NCBI RefSeq assembly: GCF_004683965.1
Contig: NZ_CP038436.1
Location: forward strand, 620,001 to 684,000
Reading direction: 5' to 3'
Length of the DNA stretch: 64,000 nucleotides
From: Nocardioides seonyuensis
GTDB taxonomy: Bacteria; Actinomycetota; Actinomycetes; Propionibacteriales; Nocardioidaceae
Shown here: positions 23,699 through 32,961 of the stretch, in pieces
How the letters are laid out: every line of letters starts with the position of its first letter
How positions within the stretch are numbered: the first letter of the stretch is position 1
Notes under the pieces: model-generated
Told to the model about the DNA's origin: nothing
Seen by the model: only the letters and a program-made list of their open reading frames with translations
The model's database searches: none
Made by a program: the position numbers and the translations under genes

Positions 23699-24340
23699 AT
23701 GTTCGGCCGAGACAAGACCACGATCCCCACCCCCGACAAGGCACTGCCCGGGCGCGACTCCCGCCCCTGGCAGCTGGGCGAGCACGTCGTCCTGAAGACT
23801 CCGGTCGTCACCGACGAGGTGCCCGAGGGCCACGAGGTGGCGGTCTTCGGGCTCGGCTGCTTCTGGGGCGCCGAGGAGATCTACTGGCAGGTCCCCGGCG
23901 TCTGGTCGACGTCGGTCGGCTACGCCGGCGGCATCACCCCGCACCCGACCTACGAGGAGGTGTGCTCGGGGCAGACCGGCCACACCGAGGCGGTGCGCGT
24001 GGTCTTCGACCCCGAGCAGGTGTCGTACTCCGACCTGGTCAAGCGGTTCTTCGAGATCCACGACCCGACGCAGGGCATGCGGCAGGGCAACGACGTCGGC
24101 AGCCAGTACCGCTCGGCGATCTACTTCACCTCGCCGGAGCAGGAGACCACCGCGCACGAGCTGACCAAGCTGTACGGCGAGGAGCTCGCTCGCCGCGGCC
24201 TCGGCGACATCACCACCGAGATCCGCCCTGCCGAGGAGGCCGGCTACTACTACGCCGAGGACCCCCACCAGCAGTACCTCGCCAAGAACCCCTTCGGCTA
24301 TCGCTGCCACGCCAACACGGGCGTGAAGTTCCCCGGCTGA
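23699..24340 (+). CDS. msrA: Peptide methionine sulfoxide reductase MsrA
   Basis: A 213-residue MsrA that reduces S-methionine sulfoxide in proteins. The catalytic cysteine is Cys54 in [11 protein letters not shown]; the supporting motifs [18 protein letters not shown] and GHTEAV are intact, and [11 protein letters not shown] ends the protein. An extra N-terminal stretch of about 45 residues (opening [19 protein letters not shown]) is typical of actinobacterial MsrA. It is divergent from metB and close to ilvA, so methionine synthesis and repair genes sit back to back. Confidence 0.95.
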   Translation: MFGRDKTTIPTPDKALPGRDSRPWQLGEHVVLKTPVVTDEVPEGHEVAVFGLGCFWGAEEIYWQVPGVWSTSVGYAGGITPHPTYEEVCSGQTGHTEAVRVVFDPEQVSYSDLVKRFFEIHDPTQGMRQGNDVGSQYRSAIYFTSPEQETTAHELTKLYGEELARRGLGDITTEIRPAEEAGYYYAEDPHQQYLAKNPFGYRCHANTGVKFPG

Positions 24341-24389
24341 GGGCCCCACGACTCTTGCCCACGCTCTCCTGAAGGCGTTTCATGGATCG

Positions 24390-24797
24390 GTGGAGGCGGA
24401 CCTCGTGCTCAAGGTGGGCTCGGTCGTCGCCGTCCTGGCCTTCGTCTGGGCGGTGCTCGACTGGGACACCTACGCCCGTCGCGTACGACGAACCGCAGAG
24501 GCCCTGCACCTGAGGGCTCCCGCGCCACCCCGACCGTCCGGCCCGCCCGTCGAGCAGATCGCGGCAGACCTGTGGCGCATCCAGCGTGAGATCCAGCGGG
24601 CGCCCCACGACATGCCCGCTGCACGCCGGCGCGGCTGGGTCCGCGCCTACGACGACGTGCTCGTCGACGCATGTCGTGCCCTCGGCGAGGAGGAGCGGAT
24701 CTACTCGCTTCCCGAGGGACCGCCGCGCGACCTGGAGCGGGAGCGCGTCGAGCGGGTGCTGCTGCGCGCCGGGTTCCAGGCGCGCGCGCCCCACTGA
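24390..24797 (+). CDS. Hypothetical protein with N-terminal membrane helix
   Basis: A 135-residue protein with one N-terminal hydrophobic helix (LVLKVGSVVAVLAFVWAVL, residues 5-23), a basic stretch, and a soluble helical C-terminal domain rich in Arg and Glu. The hydrophobic segment anchors it in the membrane with the tail probably cytoplasmic. No family is recognised. The GTG start has no clear ribosome-binding site, so the exact start is open. It lies between msrA and a convergent SnoaL-like gene. Confidence 0.6.
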   Translation: MEADLVLKVGSVVAVLAFVWAVLDWDTYARRVRRTAEALHLRAPAPPRPSGPPVEQIAADLWRIQREIQRAPHDMPAARRRGWVRAYDDVLVDACRALGEEERIYSLPEGPPRDLERERVERVLLRAGFQARAPH

Positions 24798-24810
24798 GGC
24801 TCCCTGAGGG

Positions 24811-25161
24811 TCACTGCTCGACCGTCATGCGGCGGACATGAGGTCCCACGAGCTCGAAGACGTGCGTCACCTCCGAGCGCTCCAGCACACTCCCGGCAGG
24901 GTCCCTGACGACCAGCCGGACGCGTGCCTCCACCGTCCCGTCTGGGCGCTCAGCAATGTTCCGCACGATCATGGTCGGCCGGATCGCCTGCCACTGGCGC
25001 ACCCAGTACTTCCGCACCTCCTCACGCCCGAGAAGGCGCCCTCCTTCCCAGCCGTTGGGCCAGTCGACGTCGGGCGCCATGGCCGCGAGGACAGCGTCGA
25101 GGTCGCGCTCGTTGAACGACTCGTAGAGGGCTCGCAGGCTGGCCACGCGGTCACTGCTCAT
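24811..25161 (-). CDS. SnoaL/NTF2-like protein
   Basis: A 116-residue single NTF2-like domain: ASLRALYESFNERDLDAVLA, then MAPDVDWPNGWEGGRLLGRE is the usual helix plus first strand, and a cone-shaped beta sheet follows. Such proteins are small isomerases, hydrolases or binding proteins; the substrate is not predictable. The start at 25161 is chosen because the upstream frame becomes non-conserved; an alternative ATG three codons earlier (25170) is possible. Confidence 0.75.
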   Translation of the reverse strand: MSSDRVASLRALYESFNERDLDAVLAAMAPDVDWPNGWEGGRLLGREEVRKYWVRQWQAIRPTMIVRNIAERPDGTVEARVRLVVRDPAGSVLERSEVTHVFELVGPHVRRMTVEQ

Positions 25162-25199
25162 GGGGACCATCGAACCAGCCTCGCCGAGGGACAAGCCCC

Positions 25200-25228
25200 T
25201 TGACCGGGGGCGGAGCGAGGCAGAGTCT
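25200..25228 (+). promoter_or_regulatory. Promoter of the S1 protease gene
   Basis: TTGACC (25200-25205), a 17-bp spacer, then GAGTCT (25223-25228). The start codon at 25263 would follow a leader of about 30 nt carrying GGGAG. Confidence 0.5.
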
Positions 25229-25262
25229 GGGCACTCCAGTCCGCACACCTCCGGGAGTTCGA

Positions 25263-26030
25263 ATGCCACGTCGCCTGCTGCTCACCCTCTTCATGGCCCT
25301 CAGCGTCGTGCTGGGCGGCTTCCTCACTGGTCCGTCCGCGATGGCCATCACCAACGGCACCTACGACGGCGACCAGCACCCCAACGTGGGCGGCCTCGTG
25401 TCCCCGACGCAGTACTCCGACGGCACCTGGCTCTACTGCTCCGGCACCTTGATCTCGTCGACGGTGTTCCTCACGGCGGCCCACTGCGCCGAGGACGGCG
25501 AGCGCGTCGGCGTGACCTTCGACAGCGACTACGAGGACGGCGACACCGTCCACCACGGCACCTTCCACGCCGACCCGCTCTACCCCGGCAACCAGAGCAA
25601 CAGCCACGACATCGCCGTGGTAGTCCTCGACGAGGCGGTCGAGGGCATCGAGCCGGCGCGGCTGCCCGAAGCAGGGTCGCTCTCCGCGCTCCCCAAGGAC
25701 CAGCGCTTCACCTCCGTGGGCTACGGCGCCTACGAGGTGACCAACGAGCCCGGCGGCCACCGCTACCTCTACGACGACCGCCGGATGGTGTCCTCAGGCG
25801 AGCTCAACGCGATCAACAAGACGTGGCTGCGCATCTCCATGAACAAGAACACCGGCGACGGAGGCACCTGCTACGGCGACTCCGGTGGCCCGAACTTCCT
25901 CGGCTCGACCGACATCGTCGCGGCGATCACGATCACCGGCGACGCCATCTGCCGGGCCACCAACGTCGACTACCGTCTCGACACCGAGTCTGCGCGGGCG
26001 TTCCTCGGCGAGTTCGTCGAGCTCCCCTGA
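25263..26030 (+). CDS. Secreted trypsin-like serine protease (S1 family)
   Basis: A 255-residue secreted chymotrypsin-fold protease. Signal peptide residues 1-28 (RRLLLTLFMALSVVLGGFL, then GPSAMA). The catalytic triad is complete: His74 in FLTAAHC, Asp116 in SHDIAVVVLD and Ser207 in CYGDSGGPNF. The mature protein begins almost directly at ITNGTYDGDQHPNVGG, so there is little or no propeptide and it may be active on export. GGGAG stands 5 nt before the ATG. Bounded downstream by a strong bidirectional terminator. Confidence 0.92.
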   Translation: MPRRLLLTLFMALSVVLGGFLTGPSAMAITNGTYDGDQHPNVGGLVSPTQYSDGTWLYCSGTLISSTVFLTAAHCAEDGERVGVTFDSDYEDGDTVHHGTFHADPLYPGNQSNSHDIAVVVLDEAVEGIEPARLPEAGSLSALPKDQRFTSVGYGAYEVTNEPGGHRYLYDDRRMVSSGELNAINKTWLRISMNKNTGDGGTCYGDSGGPNFLGSTDIVAAITITGDAICRATNVDYRLDTESARAFLGEFVELP

Positions 26031-26037
26031 CATGACT

Positions 26038-26076
26038 GTGGAGCCCGAGGCCGGACCTACCGGCCCCGGGCTCCAC
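26038..26076. terminator. Bidirectional intrinsic terminator
   Basis: Inverted repeat of 17-nt arms (26038-26054 and 26060-26076) with one mismatch and a 5-nt loop, placed between two convergent genes (S1 protease and secreted hypothetical). Confidence 0.8.
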
Positions 26077-26087
26077 GGTCGCCTCGG

Positions 26088-26639
26088 CTACTGCGCCACC
26101 CAGTCGGTGAAGCTGCGAGGCTCACCGAGCCAGTCGACGAGCCGCTTGGTGCTGCCATCGGTGCGGCTGCCCCCGACCTTGACCGCCACCCGGACCTGCT
26201 CGGGCGAGTCGATCGCCGCCCGGTCGATCGTCATCCGCACGCGGTCGCGCTTGTAGTCGACCTTCATGTCGTAGTACCCGTCGACCGGGCCGACCCACTG
26301 CGAGCGGTGGAAGCCGTCGACCTCGACCAGCTGGTAGTCCGTGCCGCGGAAGTAGCCGCCCACGAAGGCGTACTCCGGGCCGGGGTCGGATGCGTCGGTG
26401 TCGAGGAAGACCCCGCCCGAGGACCCCGTCCGGAACGATGGCCGCAGATTGGTGTGGGTCGTCGTGACGACGAGCTCCTCGGCTCCGTGGTCGACGACCA
26501 CCGACCGCAGGTCGACCCCGTGGTCCAGGTCGCGGGCGTCCTTCACCCCGATCCCGTCGGCGCTCGCCGAGGGAAGCGCGAAGAGGCTCAGGGCGACGGC
26601 CGACAGGGCGGCGGAGCTGAGGATGCTGGTCGTGCGCAT
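26088..26639 (-). CDS. Secreted hypothetical protein
   Basis: A 183-residue exported protein: signal peptide residues 1-27 (SILSSAALSAVALSLFALPS, then ASA). The mature part is beta-rich with alternating polar and hydrophobic residues and an N-terminal segment DARDLDHGVDLRSVVVDHGAEE. There are no cysteines and no recognised catalytic motif. It sits between two secreted proteases, but nothing shows it to be an inhibitor. Similar small secreted proteins are common in Nocardioides. Confidence 0.75.
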   Translation of the reverse strand: MRTTSILSSAALSAVALSLFALPSASADGIGVKDARDLDHGVDLRSVVVDHGAEELVVTTTHTNLRPSFRTGSSGGVFLDTDASDPGPEYAFVGGYFRGTDYQLVEVDGFHRSQWVGPVDGYYDMKVDYKRDRVRMTIDRAAIDSPEQVRVAVKVGGSRTDGSTKRLVDWLGEPRSFTDWVAQ

Positions 26640-26698
26640 GGTGGATCCCGTTTCTCGTGACGTGGTCTCCCCGCTGTGGGGATGCCTTGTAGACGCGG

Positions 26699-26734
26699 AC
26701 GGGCGCCGGAAGGTTGCACACCTCCGGCGCCCGT
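26699..26734 (-). terminator. Terminator of the S8 protease gene
   Basis: Perfect 12-bp GC-rich arms (26699-26710 and 26723-26734) around a 12-nt loop, about 30 nt beyond the stop of the S8 protease gene on the minus strand. Confidence 0.65.
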
Positions 26735-26765
26735 TCTCCCCCGAGCTCGAGATCAGGTCAGCAGG

Positions 26766-28205
26766 TCACCTGACCGCCGTGGCCGCCGCCACGACGTCGA
26801 CGAGGCCGAACCCCTTGTCGTACGACGTCCCGCCGACGTAGGCGGCGCCGTCACCGAACTGGTGGGCGGTGGACTTCAGCGCGGCCTCCACCTGGGCAGG
26901 CGTGGCGTTCGGGTTGGCCTGGAAGAGCTGCGCCACGATCCCAGCGACGTGGGGCGCGGCCATCGACGTTCCGCTGATGGTGTTGAAGGTGCCGATGTCG
27001 AGGGCACCGGGGCCGTTGCGGAAGTCCAGCCCGGTGGAGCAGATCGCCAGGTAGGGGCGGCAGGACGAGGTGATGTTCTCGCCCGGGGCGGAGATGTCCG
27101 GCCACGTCGAGGCGTCGGAGGCGTCGCCGCGCGAGGAGTACTCCGAGACGACACCGTCACGCGTGCCGGTGTCCTGGTCGTAGTAGGACGCCACCGAGAG
27201 GATGCCGCCGGTCGGGTCCTGGCCGGGAGGGTTGGTCAGGCTCTCGGAGCCGTCCCCGCCGTCGTTGCCGGCCGCCCACACGGTGACGACGCCCTCGGCC
27301 GCCAGCGCGCGCTGGAGCTTGACCGTCGCCGACTCGGGGTCGAACTCGCCGCCGCCGCTCGGGCCGTAGGAGTTGTTGGTGACCTTGATCGGCGGGCAGG
27401 TGCTGGCCGGGACGCCCTCGCCGCAGGGTGCCTCGTGGTTCTCGAGGACCCAGTTGAGGGCGGAGTCGGCGCCCAGGATCACGATGCCGGCGCCGGTGGA
27501 GATCGACACGAGCTTGGCCCCGGGAGCAGCACCCTGGAGCCTGCCACCGTCGCTCAACGTGGTCGGACGACCGGCCACGATGCCGCTCACGTGGGTGCCG
27601 TGCCCACCGACGGAGAGGGTGTCGGTGTCGATGCTGCCGGGCAGCCGCTGGACCGAGCAGGTCTCGGTCAGCGGCTCACACAGCGCCTTGAGGTTGGCGA
27701 CCACGGCGCTGCTGCCGTCGGCCTCCTTGAAGTAGGGGTGGGTCGGGTCGACGCCGGAGTCGATCACGGCGACACTGACGCCCCGGCCCGTCAACGGCAA
27801 CCCGTCGGCGCCGGTGAGCGTGGCGGCCGCCTCGGCACCACGCGTCGCGGTGTTGGAGGTCTCCTGGAAGAAGTCGATCTTCTGGGCACCGCCCTCGACG
27901 TAGGTCACGCCGGGCTGGCGGCGTACGGCCTCGATCTGGGCCTTGGTGCCGCGGGCGACGACCACGTCGATCTTGCGGAACTCACCCTTCTTCGTCAGTC
28001 CGGACGCCGTGACGGCGTCGCGCGCGGCGCCCAGGGACGTGCCGTGGACCATGACCGCCGTCCGGCCGGTCAGGCCGCCCAGCTGGTCGGCCAGGAACTC
28101 CGAGACGTCGGCCGGCTCGTCCGCCGCCGAGGACGCCTGGGGCGAGACGAGCGACGCCGAGGCCGCGAGGACGGCGGCGGCTGCAAGCAGGGGTGTTCTA
28201 CGCAC
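26766..28205 (-). CDS. Secreted subtilisin-like serine protease (S8 family)
   Basis: A 479-residue exported subtilase. Signal peptide residues 1-28, then an inhibitor-I9-like propeptide (about 30-115), then the catalytic domain with Asp149 (VAVIDSGVDPTHP), His205 (GHGTHVSGIVAG) and Ser414 (SGTSMAAPHVAGI); the oxyanion Asn lies in VTNNSYGPSG. Catalytic domain cysteines in ALCEPLTETC and EAPCGEGVPASTC may form disulfides. The start is set to GTG 28205, which has GGGAGG 6 nt upstream and gives a proper signal peptide; the longer frame starting at 28244 does not. Likely extracellular nutrient scavenging. Confidence 0.92.
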   Translation of the reverse strand: MRRTPLLAAAAVLAASASLVSPQASSAADEPADVSEFLADQLGGLTGRTAVMVHGTSLGAARDAVTASGLTKKGEFRKIDVVVARGTKAQIEAVRRQPGVTYVEGGAQKIDFFQETSNTATRGAEAAATLTGADGLPLTGRGVSVAVIDSGVDPTHPYFKEADGSSAVVANLKALCEPLTETCSVQRLPGSIDTDTLSVGGHGTHVSGIVAGRPTTLSDGGRLQGAAPGAKLVSISTGAGIVILGADSALNWVLENHEAPCGEGVPASTCPPIKVTNNSYGPSGGGEFDPESATVKLQRALAAEGVVTVWAAGNDGGDGSESLTNPPGQDPTGGILSVASYYDQDTGTRDGVVSEYSSRGDASDASTWPDISAPGENITSSCRPYLAICSTGLDFRNGPGALDIGTFNTISGTSMAAPHVAGIVAQLFQANPNATPAQVEAALKSTAHQFGDGAAYVGGTSYDKGFGLVDVVAAATAVR

Positions 28206-28289
28206 TGGATGCCTCCCGAGAAGTAGGGGTGTCACTACTCTCAACGTCCCGGGGCCGCCCAGGTCACGGCCTGCTCAGGTCCGATCCGC

Positions 28290-28295
28290 CACACT
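28290..28295 (+). promoter_or_regulatory. Candidate -10 box (leaderless)
   Basis: CACACT, 6 nt, then the ATG at 28302. Confidence 0.4.
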
Positions 28296-28301
28296 GGACC
28301 C

Positions 28302-29633
28302 ATGAGCGAGCTCCCCCGCAAGGCGATAGCGCGCGGTGCCCGACTCGCCGCGCTGCCCCTGGGGTACGCCGGCCGTTCGGCCGTGGGCTTCGGCAAGCGG
28401 CTCGGCGGTGCTCCCGCGGAGATCGTGCTCAACGAGGTCCAGCAGCGCACCGCCGAGCAGCTCTTCCGGACCCTCGGCGAGCTCAAGGGCGGAGCCATGA
28501 AGTTCGGCCAGGCCCTCTCCGTGCTCGAGGCGGCGCTGCCCGACGAGCTCGTGGCGCCCTACCGCGAGAACCTCACCCGGCTGCAGGACGACGCGCCGCC
28601 GATGCCCACCCAGACCGTGCGCGACCAGATCGCCGCGGGTCTCGGCGACGACTGGCGCGAACAGCTCGTCTGGCTCGACGGCGCTCCCACGGCGGCGGCC
28701 AGCATCGGCCAGGTCCACAAGGGGCGCTGGCACGACGGCCGAGACGTCGCCGTGAAGGTGCAGTACCCCGGCGCCGGCCACGCGCTGATGAGCGACCTGC
28801 GCCAGCTCTCCCGGCTCGCCCGCGGCGTGGCCCCCGTCTTCCCCGGCATCGACATCAAGCCGCTGGTCGCCGAGCTTCAGGAGCGCGCCGCCGAAGAGCT
28901 CGACTACACGCTCGAGGCCGAGGCCCAGCGCGCCTTCGCCGCCGCCTTCACCGACGACCCGTCCTTCGTCGTCCCCGACGTCGTCGCGGTCGGGGGGCAG
29001 GTCCTCGTCACCGAGTGGATGGAGTCGCCCCACTCCCTCGCCCACGTCATCCGCGAGGGCTCCCAGGCCGAGCGCGACCACTACGGAGAGCTGCTGGCGC
29101 GGTTCCTCTTCGCCGGTCCCGCGCGCACCGGCATGCTCCACGCCGACCCGCACCCCGGCAACTTCCGCCTGCTCCCCGCCGTCGACGGCTCCCCAGGCCG
29201 CCTCGGGGTGCTCGACTTCGGCGCCGTGGCACGCCTGCCCCAGCGCTCACTGCCGGAGGCGATGGGACGACTCATCCGGACCGCGGCCGACAGCGACCGC
29301 GAGACCCTCGTCGCCGGACTGCGCGAGGAAGGCTTCATCCGGCCCAACGTCCGGGTCGACCCCCAGCTCGTGCTCGACTACCTCTCCCCGTTCATCGAGC
29401 CCACCCACACCGAGACGTTCAGGTTCACCCGCGAGTGGATGCGCACCCAGTTCGAGCGCATCAACAACCCCCGCGACCCGGCCTTCGCGATGGCGACCAA
29501 GCTCAACCTGCCGACGTCCTACCTCCTGATCCACCGCACCTGGCTGGGCGGCATCGGCCTGCTGAGCCAGCTCGAGGCCGAGGCGCCGTTCCGCGCGATC
29601 CTCGAGGAGTCACTGCCCGGCTTCGCGGCCTGA
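28302..29633 (+). CDS. ABC1/AarF/UbiB family atypical kinase-like protein
   Basis: A 443-residue member of the UbiB/ABC1 (ADCK) family of atypical protein-kinase-like ATPases. The family's N-terminal KxGQ motif is seen as MKFGQALS, the Ala-rich nucleotide loop as APTAAASIGQVHKG, the ion-pair lysine in VAVKVQYPG, the catalytic loop in MLHADPHPGNF and the metal-binding DFG as VLDFGAVAR. Family members support quinone or lipid metabolism, mostly by ATPase rather than kinase activity. Stand-alone gene with its own leaderless-type promoter. Confidence 0.9.
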   Translation: MSELPRKAIARGARLAALPLGYAGRSAVGFGKRLGGAPAEIVLNEVQQRTAEQLFRTLGELKGGAMKFGQALSVLEAALPDELVAPYRENLTRLQDDAPPMPTQTVRDQIAAGLGDDWREQLVWLDGAPTAAASIGQVHKGRWHDGRDVAVKVQYPGAGHALMSDLRQLSRLARGVAPVFPGIDIKPLVAELQERAAEELDYTLEAEAQRAFAAAFTDDPSFVVPDVVAVGGQVLVTEWMESPHSLAHVIREGSQAERDHYGELLARFLFAGPARTGMLHADPHPGNFRLLPAVDGSPGRLGVLDFGAVARLPQRSLPEAMGRLIRTAADSDRETLVAGLREEGFIRPNVRVDPQLVLDYLSPFIEPTHTETFRFTREWMRTQFERINNPRDPAFAMATKLNLPTSYLLIHRTWLGGIGLLSQLEAEAPFRAILEESLPGFAA

Positions 29634-29648
29634 GAGTGGCAGAGGGTG

Positions 29649-29654
29649 CACACT
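29649..29654 (+). promoter_or_regulatory. Candidate -10 box (leaderless)
   Basis: CACACT, 6 nt, then the ATG at 29661; this decides the start of the hydrolase over the upstream GTG at 29646. Confidence 0.4.
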
Positions 29655-29660
29655 CAACGG

Positions 29661-30533
29661 ATGCAGACCCTGCAGCTCTCCGACGGTCGCGCCCTGGACT
29701 ACGCCGTCGAGGGGAAAGCGGAGGACCCGGTCCTGCTCTTCCACCACGGGACCCCCGGTTCCGGCATCGTCCAGCGGACGCTCTCCCGCGCGGCGATCGA
29801 CTCCCGCCTGCGGATCGCCTTCTACTCCCGGGCCGGCGCAGGCGGCTCGTCGCGCCTGCCCGGCCGCTCTGTGGCCGACGTGGTGCCCGACCTGGTCGAG
29901 CTCCTCGACCACCTGGGCGTGGAGCGCTGCGCGACCGCGGGGTGGTCCGGCGGCGGTCCCCACTGCCTTGCCCTGGGGGCTCTCGTCCCGGATCGGGTCA
30001 CCGGGGTGCTGTGCGTCGCCGGGGTCGCGCCGTACGACGCAGAGGGCCTGGACTTCCTGGCCGGGATGGGCGAGGACAACGTCGAGGAGTTCACGGCCGC
30101 CGTCGCAGGGGAGGAGGCGCTGCGCGAGGTGCTCGACCCTGCCGTCCCGCGACTGCGCGACGCGGATGCCAAGGGGCTGCTGGAGAGCATGTCCGGGCTG
30201 CTGCCCGCCGTCGACCGTGCCCAGCTCACCGACGTGTTCGGTGAGGACATGTCCGCCAGCTTCCGCGAGGCCGTCCGACTGGGTCACGACGGCTGGGTCG
30301 ACGACGACCTGGCCTTCGTGAAGGACTGGGGGTTCGACGTGGGCGACATCGCGGTGCCGACCACCGTGATCCAGGGCGCCCAGGACCTGATGGTGCCGTT
30401 CTCCCACGGCGAGTGGCTCGCCTCCCACATCCCGGGAGCCGTGGCACATCTGCTGCCCGGCGAGGGGCACCTCTCCGTGACGAGCGCGTTGCCGCAGGCC
30501 TTCACCGCCCTCCGGGCGACCCTGCCCCGATGA
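29661..30533 (+). CDS. Alpha/beta-fold hydrolase
   Basis: A 290-residue soluble alpha/beta hydrolase. The oxyanion strand is [11 protein letters not shown] (about 27) and the nucleophile elbow is AGWSGGGPH (Ser near 97); the acid is probably Asp in [12 protein letters not shown] and the base is His in GEGHLSV near the end. The HGTPGSG form is common in epoxide-hydrolase, haloperoxidase and esterase relatives, so the substrate is open. The stop overlaps the ATG of the NTF2-like gene in an ATGA, linking the two. Confidence 0.85.
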   Translation: MQTLQLSDGRALDYAVEGKAEDPVLLFHHGTPGSGIVQRTLSRAAIDSRLRIAFYSRAGAGGSSRLPGRSVADVVPDLVELLDHLGVERCATAGWSGGGPHCLALGALVPDRVTGVLCVAGVAPYDAEGLDFLAGMGEDNVEEFTAAVAGEEALREVLDPAVPRLRDADAKGLLESMSGLLPAVDRAQLTDVFGEDMSASFREAVRLGHDGWVDDDLAFVKDWGFDVGDIAVPTTVIQGAQDLMVPFSHGEWLASHIPGAVAHLLPGEGHLSVTSALPQAFTALRATLPR

Positions 30534-30958
30534 CCCCTGTCACGATGACACCCATGGACTCCCACGCAGCCCTGGCCCGCTGGCACGCCGTCGTCGAGAG
30601 CCGCGACGCGGCGGGGCTCGAAGGGCTGGTCGCCGAGGACGCGGTGTTCCGCAGCCCTGCTGTCCACACGCCCCAGGAGGGCCGCGACACCGTCGTCGGC
30701 TACCTCACGGCCGCGTTCGTCGTCCTCGGGCCCGACCTCACCTACGAGCGCGAGTGGGTCGGCGAGGACAGCGCAGTCCTGCAGTTCCGCACGGTCGTCG
30801 GCGGCCTCGACGTCAGCGGCGTCGACATCATCACGTGGGACGAAGCCGGGCAGATCGTCGACTTCACCGTGATGATCCGCCCGGCGAAGGCGCTCAACGC
30901 CGTCATCGAGCACATGGGCGCCGAACTGCTGCGCATGCTCGAGGCAGCCGGCGGCTAG
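30530..30958 (+). CDS. NTF2/SnoaL-like protein
   Basis: A 142-residue NTF2-like single-domain protein: helix [20 protein letters not shown], strand [16 protein letters not shown], and a late strand [19 protein letters not shown]. It starts in an ATGA shared with the hydrolase gene; two in-frame ATGs 5 and 8 codons later are alternatives. Coupling to the hydrolase suggests the two act on the same small molecule, though nothing shows which. Its TAG stop shares a CTAG with the stop of the convergent VWA gene. Confidence 0.78.
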   Translation: MTPVTMTPMDSHAALARWHAVVESRDAAGLEGLVAEDAVFRSPAVHTPQEGRDTVVGYLTAAFVVLGPDLTYEREWVGEDSAVLQFRTVVGGLDVSGVDIITWDEAGQIVDFTVMIRPAKALNAVIEHMGAELLRMLEAAGG

Positions 30959-32961
30959 CCACCAACCCAGAAGCCGCGGCCGCCCCAGCCACCGAACTGC
31001 TGGGCGTACGACGACCCTGTCGCGCGCGAGCCAAGGTAGGACCCGACGACCGCGGCTCCGAGGTCGTCGAGCTCGGGGCTGACCATCCGGCCGTCCACGC
31101 GGCGTGCCATCGAGTCGATGAAGCGCGCCAGGCCGGGGTCCTCGCCCAGGCGGAAGAAGGTCACCTGCGCGCCCAGCCGGGCGGTGTTGTCGAGCTCGCT
31201 GACGGCGTGCGCGATCGTGAGCGGGTGGGGCGGGTAGTCGAAGAAGACCTCGCCGCTGGACTCCAGGTGGGCGGTCGGCTCACCGTCGGTGACGACGAGC
31301 AGCACCGGCTGCGCGTTGGGGTGCTTGCGGAAGAAGCGGTTGGCCAGCAGCAGGCCGTGGTGGAGGTTGGTGCCCTTGGCCCAGCGGGCGTCGAGCGCGG
31401 TGAGCTCCTCGATCTCCATCACCTGCGCGTGCCGGCCGAACGTCACCAGCTGCAGGTGGTCGCCGCGGAAGCGCGAGCTGATGAGCTGGTGGAGGGCCAG
31501 CGCCGTGCGCTTCATCGGCACCCAACGACCGTCCATCGCCATCGAGAAGGAGGTGTCGACGAGCAGGACCACCGCCGCCTGGGTGCGTGCCTCGGTCTCG
31601 ACCACCTCGACGTCGTCGATGGCCAGCCGCATCGGGCGCTCCCCGCCCTGCCGCACCATCGCGTTCGTGAGCGTGCGCGGGACGTCCCACTGCTCGGTGT
31701 CGCCGAACTGCCACGGTCGCGACGAACCGGTCGGCTCGCCTGCCAGGCCCTTGGAGCGGGACTCGCGAGCGCCGGAGCGGCCGCTCATCCGGTCAGCCAC
31801 GTCGCGCAGCAGCGCCTTCCCCAGCTGGCGCATCGCCTTGGGCGAAAGACGCAGGTCGCCGTCCGAACCGCGCTTGAGGTAGCCGCTGTCACGCAGCGCG
31901 CGCTCCAGCTCCTGCAGCGTCTTCGCCTCGACGGCGGCCTGGTCGCCGAGCTGGCGGGCGAGGGCGTCTAGGTCGACGTCCTCCATGCGGGCTCCGCCGT
32001 AGGACTGGGAGAGCTGGTCGGCCAGCGCGTCGAGCTCGGCGAGGTCCTGGAGCGCGCCGGTGCCGTCGCCCAGCCCCAACCCTTCCTCGCCGGAGAACTG
32101 CTCCGAGCCCGACCAGTCCTCGCCCGGCCGCAGCGCCTGGAGGTTGTCGTCCATCCGCGCGAGCTGCTGCATCAGCTCGGGCGACCCGAACGCCTGGGCC
32201 GAGAGCTCCATCAGCTCCTGGCGCTGCTCGGGCGACATCGAGTTGAGCATCCGCTGGGCGGCGGCCGCCCGCTGGGCGAGGCTGTCCATCAGCTCGTCGA
32301 GGTTCTGCGGATTCCCAGACGGACCTGCGAACTGATCTCCATGTTTTCCCATGAAGTCGCGGAAGTCGTCATCGGTGTCGACGCCCTGTCGGCGCTTCTC
32401 GAGCAGCTCGTTGAGGTCGGTCAACATCTCGTTGATCGCCGCGCGGTCCTGCTCCGTGGCTCCCTCGAGCGCCTGCTTCATCCCGTCGAAGCGCTGGTCG
32501 AGCAGCTCCCGGCCGAGCAGGTCCTTGATCTGCTCGTAGCGCTCGCGCGCCTCGCTCGACGCCCAGTCGTACGACGCCAGCTCGCTGACCGCGGCGGCCG
32601 TCGACGGCGACAGGTTGTCGAGCTGCATCTCGCGCAGGGCGCGGTCGCCGTCGTCCATCGTGATGTCGCGTGCGAGCTGTCCCCGCTCGGCGAGCACGGC
32701 CTGGTCGAGCAGCTCGCGCACCTCCTGCAAGGTGCCGTCGAGGTTGTGACGCTGGGTGATCTCCTGCCGACGCTCGGCGACCCGGCGCGCGAGGTCGTCG
32801 AGACCCGCCTGGTCCTTCCCCCCACGGCGCAGGAACTCCGCCATGGCCCGCTCGGGCGAGTAGCCGGCCATCACGTCCTCACCGATGGCGTCCAGCGCCT
32901 CGGCCAGGTCGACCGGGGGTGCGAGCGGGTCGCCACCGTCGTACTTCTTGTAGCGGCTCAT
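30955..32961 (-). CDS. VWA-domain protein partner of the AAA ATPase
   Basis: A 668-residue protein: a long helical, Gln/Glu/Leu-rich N-terminal region (about 1-430) and a C-terminal von Willebrand A domain (about 470-630) with the metal-ion site VVLLVDTSFSMAM (DxSxS) and VVTDGEPTAHL. It resembles the VWA partner of magnesium-chelatase-like ATPases conserved in actinobacteria (paired in mycobacteria as two near-adjacent genes). The pair is thought to remodel or insert metals into client proteins. The ATG has GGGGAGG upstream and overlaps the GNAT stop in TGATG. The C-terminus is Gly-rich and aromatic ([13 protein letters not shown]). Confidence 0.85.
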   Translation of the reverse strand: MSRYKKYDGGDPLAPPVDLAEALDAIGEDVMAGYSPERAMAEFLRRGGKDQAGLDDLARRVAERRQEITQRHNLDGTLQEVRELLDQAVLAERGQLARDITMDDGDRALREMQLDNLSPSTAAAVSELASYDWASSEARERYEQIKDLLGRELLDQRFDGMKQALEGATEQDRAAINEMLTDLNELLEKRRQGVDTDDDFRDFMGKHGDQFAGPSGNPQNLDELMDSLAQRAAAAQRMLNSMSPEQRQELMELSAQAFGSPELMQQLARMDDNLQALRPGEDWSGSEQFSGEEGLGLGDGTGALQDLAELDALADQLSQSYGGARMEDVDLDALARQLGDQAAVEAKTLQELERALRDSGYLKRGSDGDLRLSPKAMRQLGKALLRDVADRMSGRSGARESRSKGLAGEPTGSSRPWQFGDTEQWDVPRTLTNAMVRQGGERPMRLAIDDVEVVETEARTQAAVVLLVDTSFSMAMDGRWVPMKRTALALHQLISSRFRGDHLQLVTFGRHAQVMEIEELTALDARWAKGTNLHHGLLLANRFFRKHPNAQPVLLVVTDGEPTAHLESSGEVFFDYPPHPLTIAHAVSELDNTARLGAQVTFFRLGEDPGLARFIDSMARRVDGRMVSPELDDLGAAVVGSYLGSRATGSSYAQQFGGWGGRGFWVGG

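Noticed and set aside
21208..24372. A 1054-codon open frame on the plus strand opposite ilvA, glmL and metB
   Set aside because: Composition is low-complexity shadow coding caused by high GC; the minus-strand genes carry all the recognisable motifs.
28206..28244. Upstream start of the S8 protease at 28244
   Set aside because: It would place 13 polar and basic residues before the signal peptide; GTG 28205 has GGGAGG at ideal spacing.
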